From contig NC_034015.1 in the NCBI RefSeq assembly GCF_000346465.2, positions 2,090,658 to 2,154,657 of the forward strand: a DNA stretch of 64,000 nucleotides. The letters are read 5' to 3'. Below the pieces are notes generated by a model. The model was not told the DNA's origin, ran no database searches, and saw only the letters and a list, made by a program, of their open reading frames with translations. The position numbers and the translations under genes were made by a program. Shown here piece after piece: positions 61,348 through 64,000 of the stretch; the first letter of the stretch is position 1, and every line of letters begins with the position of its first letter. Origin of the DNA: Prunus persica. Taxonomy: Eukaryota; Streptophyta; Magnoliopsida; Rosales; Rosaceae.

Positions 61348-62739
61348 ATGGAAGATTTTAGGAGATACTTGGAGAGGCAAGAGCAAGAAATAAATGAGAG
61401 AAACCGTAGAGCAGATAAAATCAATATGTTGCAGAGAGAAGTCGATGAACAAGTTGTCATAGTAGTGGTTAGTCGATGAACAAGTTGTCATAGTAGTGGT
61501 TTTGCAAGATGAAGATAACCCAGGTCGCCACCCTGGTTCACAAGTCAACTGCCTTCGGAATGTGGACAGACATAGGCATTCTCGGGGTAAGAATCTTTTG
61601 GAAGATTATTTTATCTCAACTTCTTTGTACTCTGATGTTGATTTTCGAAGGCGATTTAGAATGCAACCCCATTTGTTCAATAAAGTCATGCATGATATTT
61701 GCAATTATGATGCATACTTTGTTCAAAAGTGTGATGTTGCTGGGGTTTTGGGACTTCTTTCAGAGCAAAAGCTTACAGCTGTTATACGAATGTTGGCGTA
61801 TAGAGCATCTGCTGATCAGGTGGATGAGATTGGCCAGATAAGGAAGTCCACTACGTTGGAGGCTTTGGTAAGATTTTGTGATGCAGTTGAAACTCTATAC
61901 ACTATGCACTACCTGCGTAGACCTACTCCCAAGGACCTCCAACGGCTTCTACAAAAAGCCGAAGCTCGAGGATTTCCAGGAATGATTGGTAGCATCGACT
62001 GCATGCACTGGCAATGGAAAAATTGCCCAACTGCCTTGCAAGGTGATTACGGGAATAGAAAAGGCCAAAAAAGTATCATCCTTGAAGTCGTTGCTGGCTT
62101 CGACACATGGGTTTGGCATGCCTTCTTCGGAGTTGCCGGATCCCAAAATGACCTCAACGTGCTGGGTCAATCCCCGGTCTTCAACGAGGCCAAGGCCCCA
62201 ATATCACCTATCAAGTCAACAATACAGTCTACCAGACGGGGTATTATTTAGCTGATGGCATTTACCTAAGGTGGACCACATTTGTCAAATCCATTTCGAA
62301 TCCCCGATCCCAAAAGCAAAAATTATTTGCTACCTATCAAGAAGGATACAGGAAAGATGTCGAAATGTGTTTTGGCATCCTTCAAGCTCGCTGGTTGATT
62401 ATTTGAGGTGCGGCCCTTATGTTTGATGAGGAGATCCTCAGAAGCATTTTGATGACTTGCATCATCCTCCATAATATGATTGCGGAGGATGAGTACGATT
62501 ATGATACTTTAGAGGTCTACGAACCAAATCCAATGAACACGGCCTTGACACGGATTTATGAAAGGCCCATGGGGCCAAGTGGAGAACCGTTTGAGCCGGA
62601 ATCGTTGGTGAGGGATGGTCATTTCATGACCCAGATGATAGATCGATATACAGAGATGCAATCTTCGTATACTCATGAAATGCGTCAAGTTCACTTGATG
62701 GAGCATCTATGGGCGATGAAAGGCAATGAAGATGAATGA
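61348..62739 (+). pseudogene. HARBI1-like transposase of element 2, disrupted by a 31-bp duplication, a frameshift and a stop
   Basis: ATG is at 61348 (MEDFRRYLERQEQEI). A 31-bp tandem duplication (61440-61470 and 61471-61501) shifts the frame. Without it the protein would run on to the conserved GKNLLEDYFISTSLYS. A second frame change lies near 62190, and an in-frame TGA at 62404-62406 replaces the Arg of IIRGAA. DDE residues remain in MIGSIDCMHWQWKNCPTA, GSQNDLNVLGQS and CIILHNMIAEDEYDY. It is less shifted than the copy in element 1 and ends at the same C-terminal motif (MKGNEDE). Confidence 0.87.
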
Positions 62740-63094
62740 TAGAGCATAGATGCTTTGGTTATGTTTTATTTAGTTATGGTTTGGTTGTGTTGTTTTTTAT
62801 TTATTATGGTTTGGTTGTGGTTTGTTATTATTATTGTTCCTTGTTTGTATTTTTTTTTATTTTAATTATGTTTTGTTTGATGTATGGTATATGTTGAATA
62901 AAAAGGTATTTTATTGAATGCTTTGTTTATTAAATAAAGAAATCCAATACAAGTCATTAAGAATTACTACTACTAAAATAAAATGCATGAATTACAACAA
63001 CTTTAATAGAAAACATGAAAATTACAAATACATAAAAGGTATGCCAACTAACTTAATGGTTTTCATCATTTAACCAATCCGTGTTGCTAGGCTC
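62740..63094. other. Spacer between the convergent Harbinger genes
   Basis: AT-rich sequence with TTTATTATGGTTTGGTTGTG repeated (62772-62825). It probably holds the 3' UTRs of both converging genes. Nothing else is seen. Confidence 0.4.
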
Positions 63095-64000
63095 ATCATC
63101 CTAGAAAAATCTTCTTCGCATAACATCCCTTTGTTCGAGCTTCCAAAATTATTTTGTTTCCGGGGACATATGGCTTGTATCTATTGTCATGGTTTCCCGA
63201 TCCGTCTTGTACATATCTTTTTTGCGCAAATACTCCCTTTCTCGTGCATATTCGGCTTGAATTGTCATCTCGTTCTCTTGGCATTTCTGCTCCATTTCAA
63301 TTCTTATGGCGTTCTACCTTGCAAGTTCCTCCAAAATTTTGAATTATTATTGCTCGAATTACCCGCTTTCTTTGTCTTCGCAGCCTTTCAGCCAATGGGC
63401 CTCAGCTTCTTTTCGATGGGTGACTCTTGACTCATAGGGGAATCGAGAGGTGAATCTGATGTCATTGAATCACGGAGTGGCGTCTCATTTAACACAACGG
63501 TGGGACCCGTGGGAATAATTCTGAAGCATTTGCAATATTTCACCACCTCCCAACATTCAAAATGGTTGAAACTTTTTTGCCTTGCCCAGTTGCACCAAAC
63601 CACATATGTGCTTGAATCATCTATTTAAAAAAAAAATGAAAATGCAAGAAATTTTTAAAATATATTGAATATGCAAGTAACAAAAAAAAAAAAATTAATG
63701 GAAATGCAATTAACCTTACAAATAAATTGGAAGTGCAAGAAATATTAAAAAACAATTGGAAATGCAAGAAATATTAACAAAATATTGAAAATGCAATAAA
63801 TATTAAAATATATATATATATTAGGACATTAAACTTAATAAAACGAAAATTACAAAATACTTACCTTGTTACTAAGATTTTTCCTGCTTCTATGGTTGTC
63901 CATCGCTTTTGCCAAGGCATTTCTCCATTTTCCCAACTCTTTATTGACAATTTTTCACTGACTAGACAATGCCATTTCCGTACAAGTCGACCCAGGAATT
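63095..64000 (-). pseudogene. Harbinger Myb/SANT-like partner of element 2, heavily decayed, partial
   Basis: The minus strand repeats the exon 2 landmarks of 59297-59836 in broken frames: AHMWFGATGQGKK near 63600, a VVLNETPLRDS stretch near 63480, and a decayed C-terminus near 63095-63280. Exon 1 begins at about 63863 and leaves the window. Many stops are present. Confidence 0.65.

Larger units (their letters stand above)
60826..64000 (+). mobile_element. PIF/Harbinger element 2, runs off right edge
   Basis: This is a second element of the same group, placed directly after element 1. Its left part (GCCATGGCAAGGGGG..., then CACTATTCACATGAATAGTG) parallels 57135-57170 of element 1 (CACTATTCACGTGAATAGTG). 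GGATAAGATTTT/GGATGAATTTC units repeat at 60990-61210. The same gene pair follows: transposase on plus, Myb/SANT-like on minus. The right end is outside the window. Its left border lies between 60811 and 60826 and could not be fixed. Confidence 0.7.

Overview
This is nuclear DNA from a plant. It is AT-rich, with GT-AG introns, CACTA, PIF/Harbinger, Copia and LINE elements, an LRR receptor-kinase relic and one chloroplast-targeted housekeeping gene. The repeats suggest a woody eudicot, possibly Rosaceae, but that is an impression the sequence cannot prove. No tRNA, rRNA, CRISPR or bacterial operon structure was seen.

Left third (1-14222): a minus-strand LRR receptor-like kinase pseudogene (MIK2-like) lies in two pieces, 12447-13567 and 2852-4089. 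A CACTA element (CACTA-1) sits at its kinase activation loop and runs off the left edge. A second CACTA family member (CACTA-2, 4090-12446, target duplication TCC) splits its LRR region. CACTA-2 carries a decayed Ptta/En/Spm transposase, which is itself split by a gag-only Copia retrotransposon (5569-11147, two 1013-bp LTRs, target duplication CAGGG). The nesting is therefore three deep and gives an order of events.

Middle (14223-27605): a full-length 13.4-kb CACTA element (CACTA-3) of the same family as CACTA-1, with matching CACTACTACAAAAA ends and target duplication ATA. It has two plus-strand genes. One is a Ptta-type/Ulp1-protease gene, broken here by a stop and a frameshift. The other is a three-exon TNP2-type transposase gene with an unbroken frame of 1050 codons. 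Its 5' region has captured a fragment of a host proteasome gene (RPN6/PSMD11). Short ACGTCG/CGACGG motifs fill both ends, the introns and the intergenic space, but are scarce in coding exons.

27606-37319 is a repeat graveyard: a 5'-truncated LINE with a nested LTR-like block, a 4-kb stretch with no coding sequence I can recognise, and two more LINE tails.

37320-56877 holds the only clearly functional host gene, chloroplast polynucleotide phosphorylase (PNP1), on the minus strand. The 24 exons assemble to 2817 nt (938 codons plus stop) with no break. Three introns carry LINE insertions, each with its own target duplication. Two PIF/Harbinger elements in tandem, both with decayed transposase and Myb/SANT-like partner genes, start 202 bp upstream of the PNP1 start codon and fill the rest of the window.
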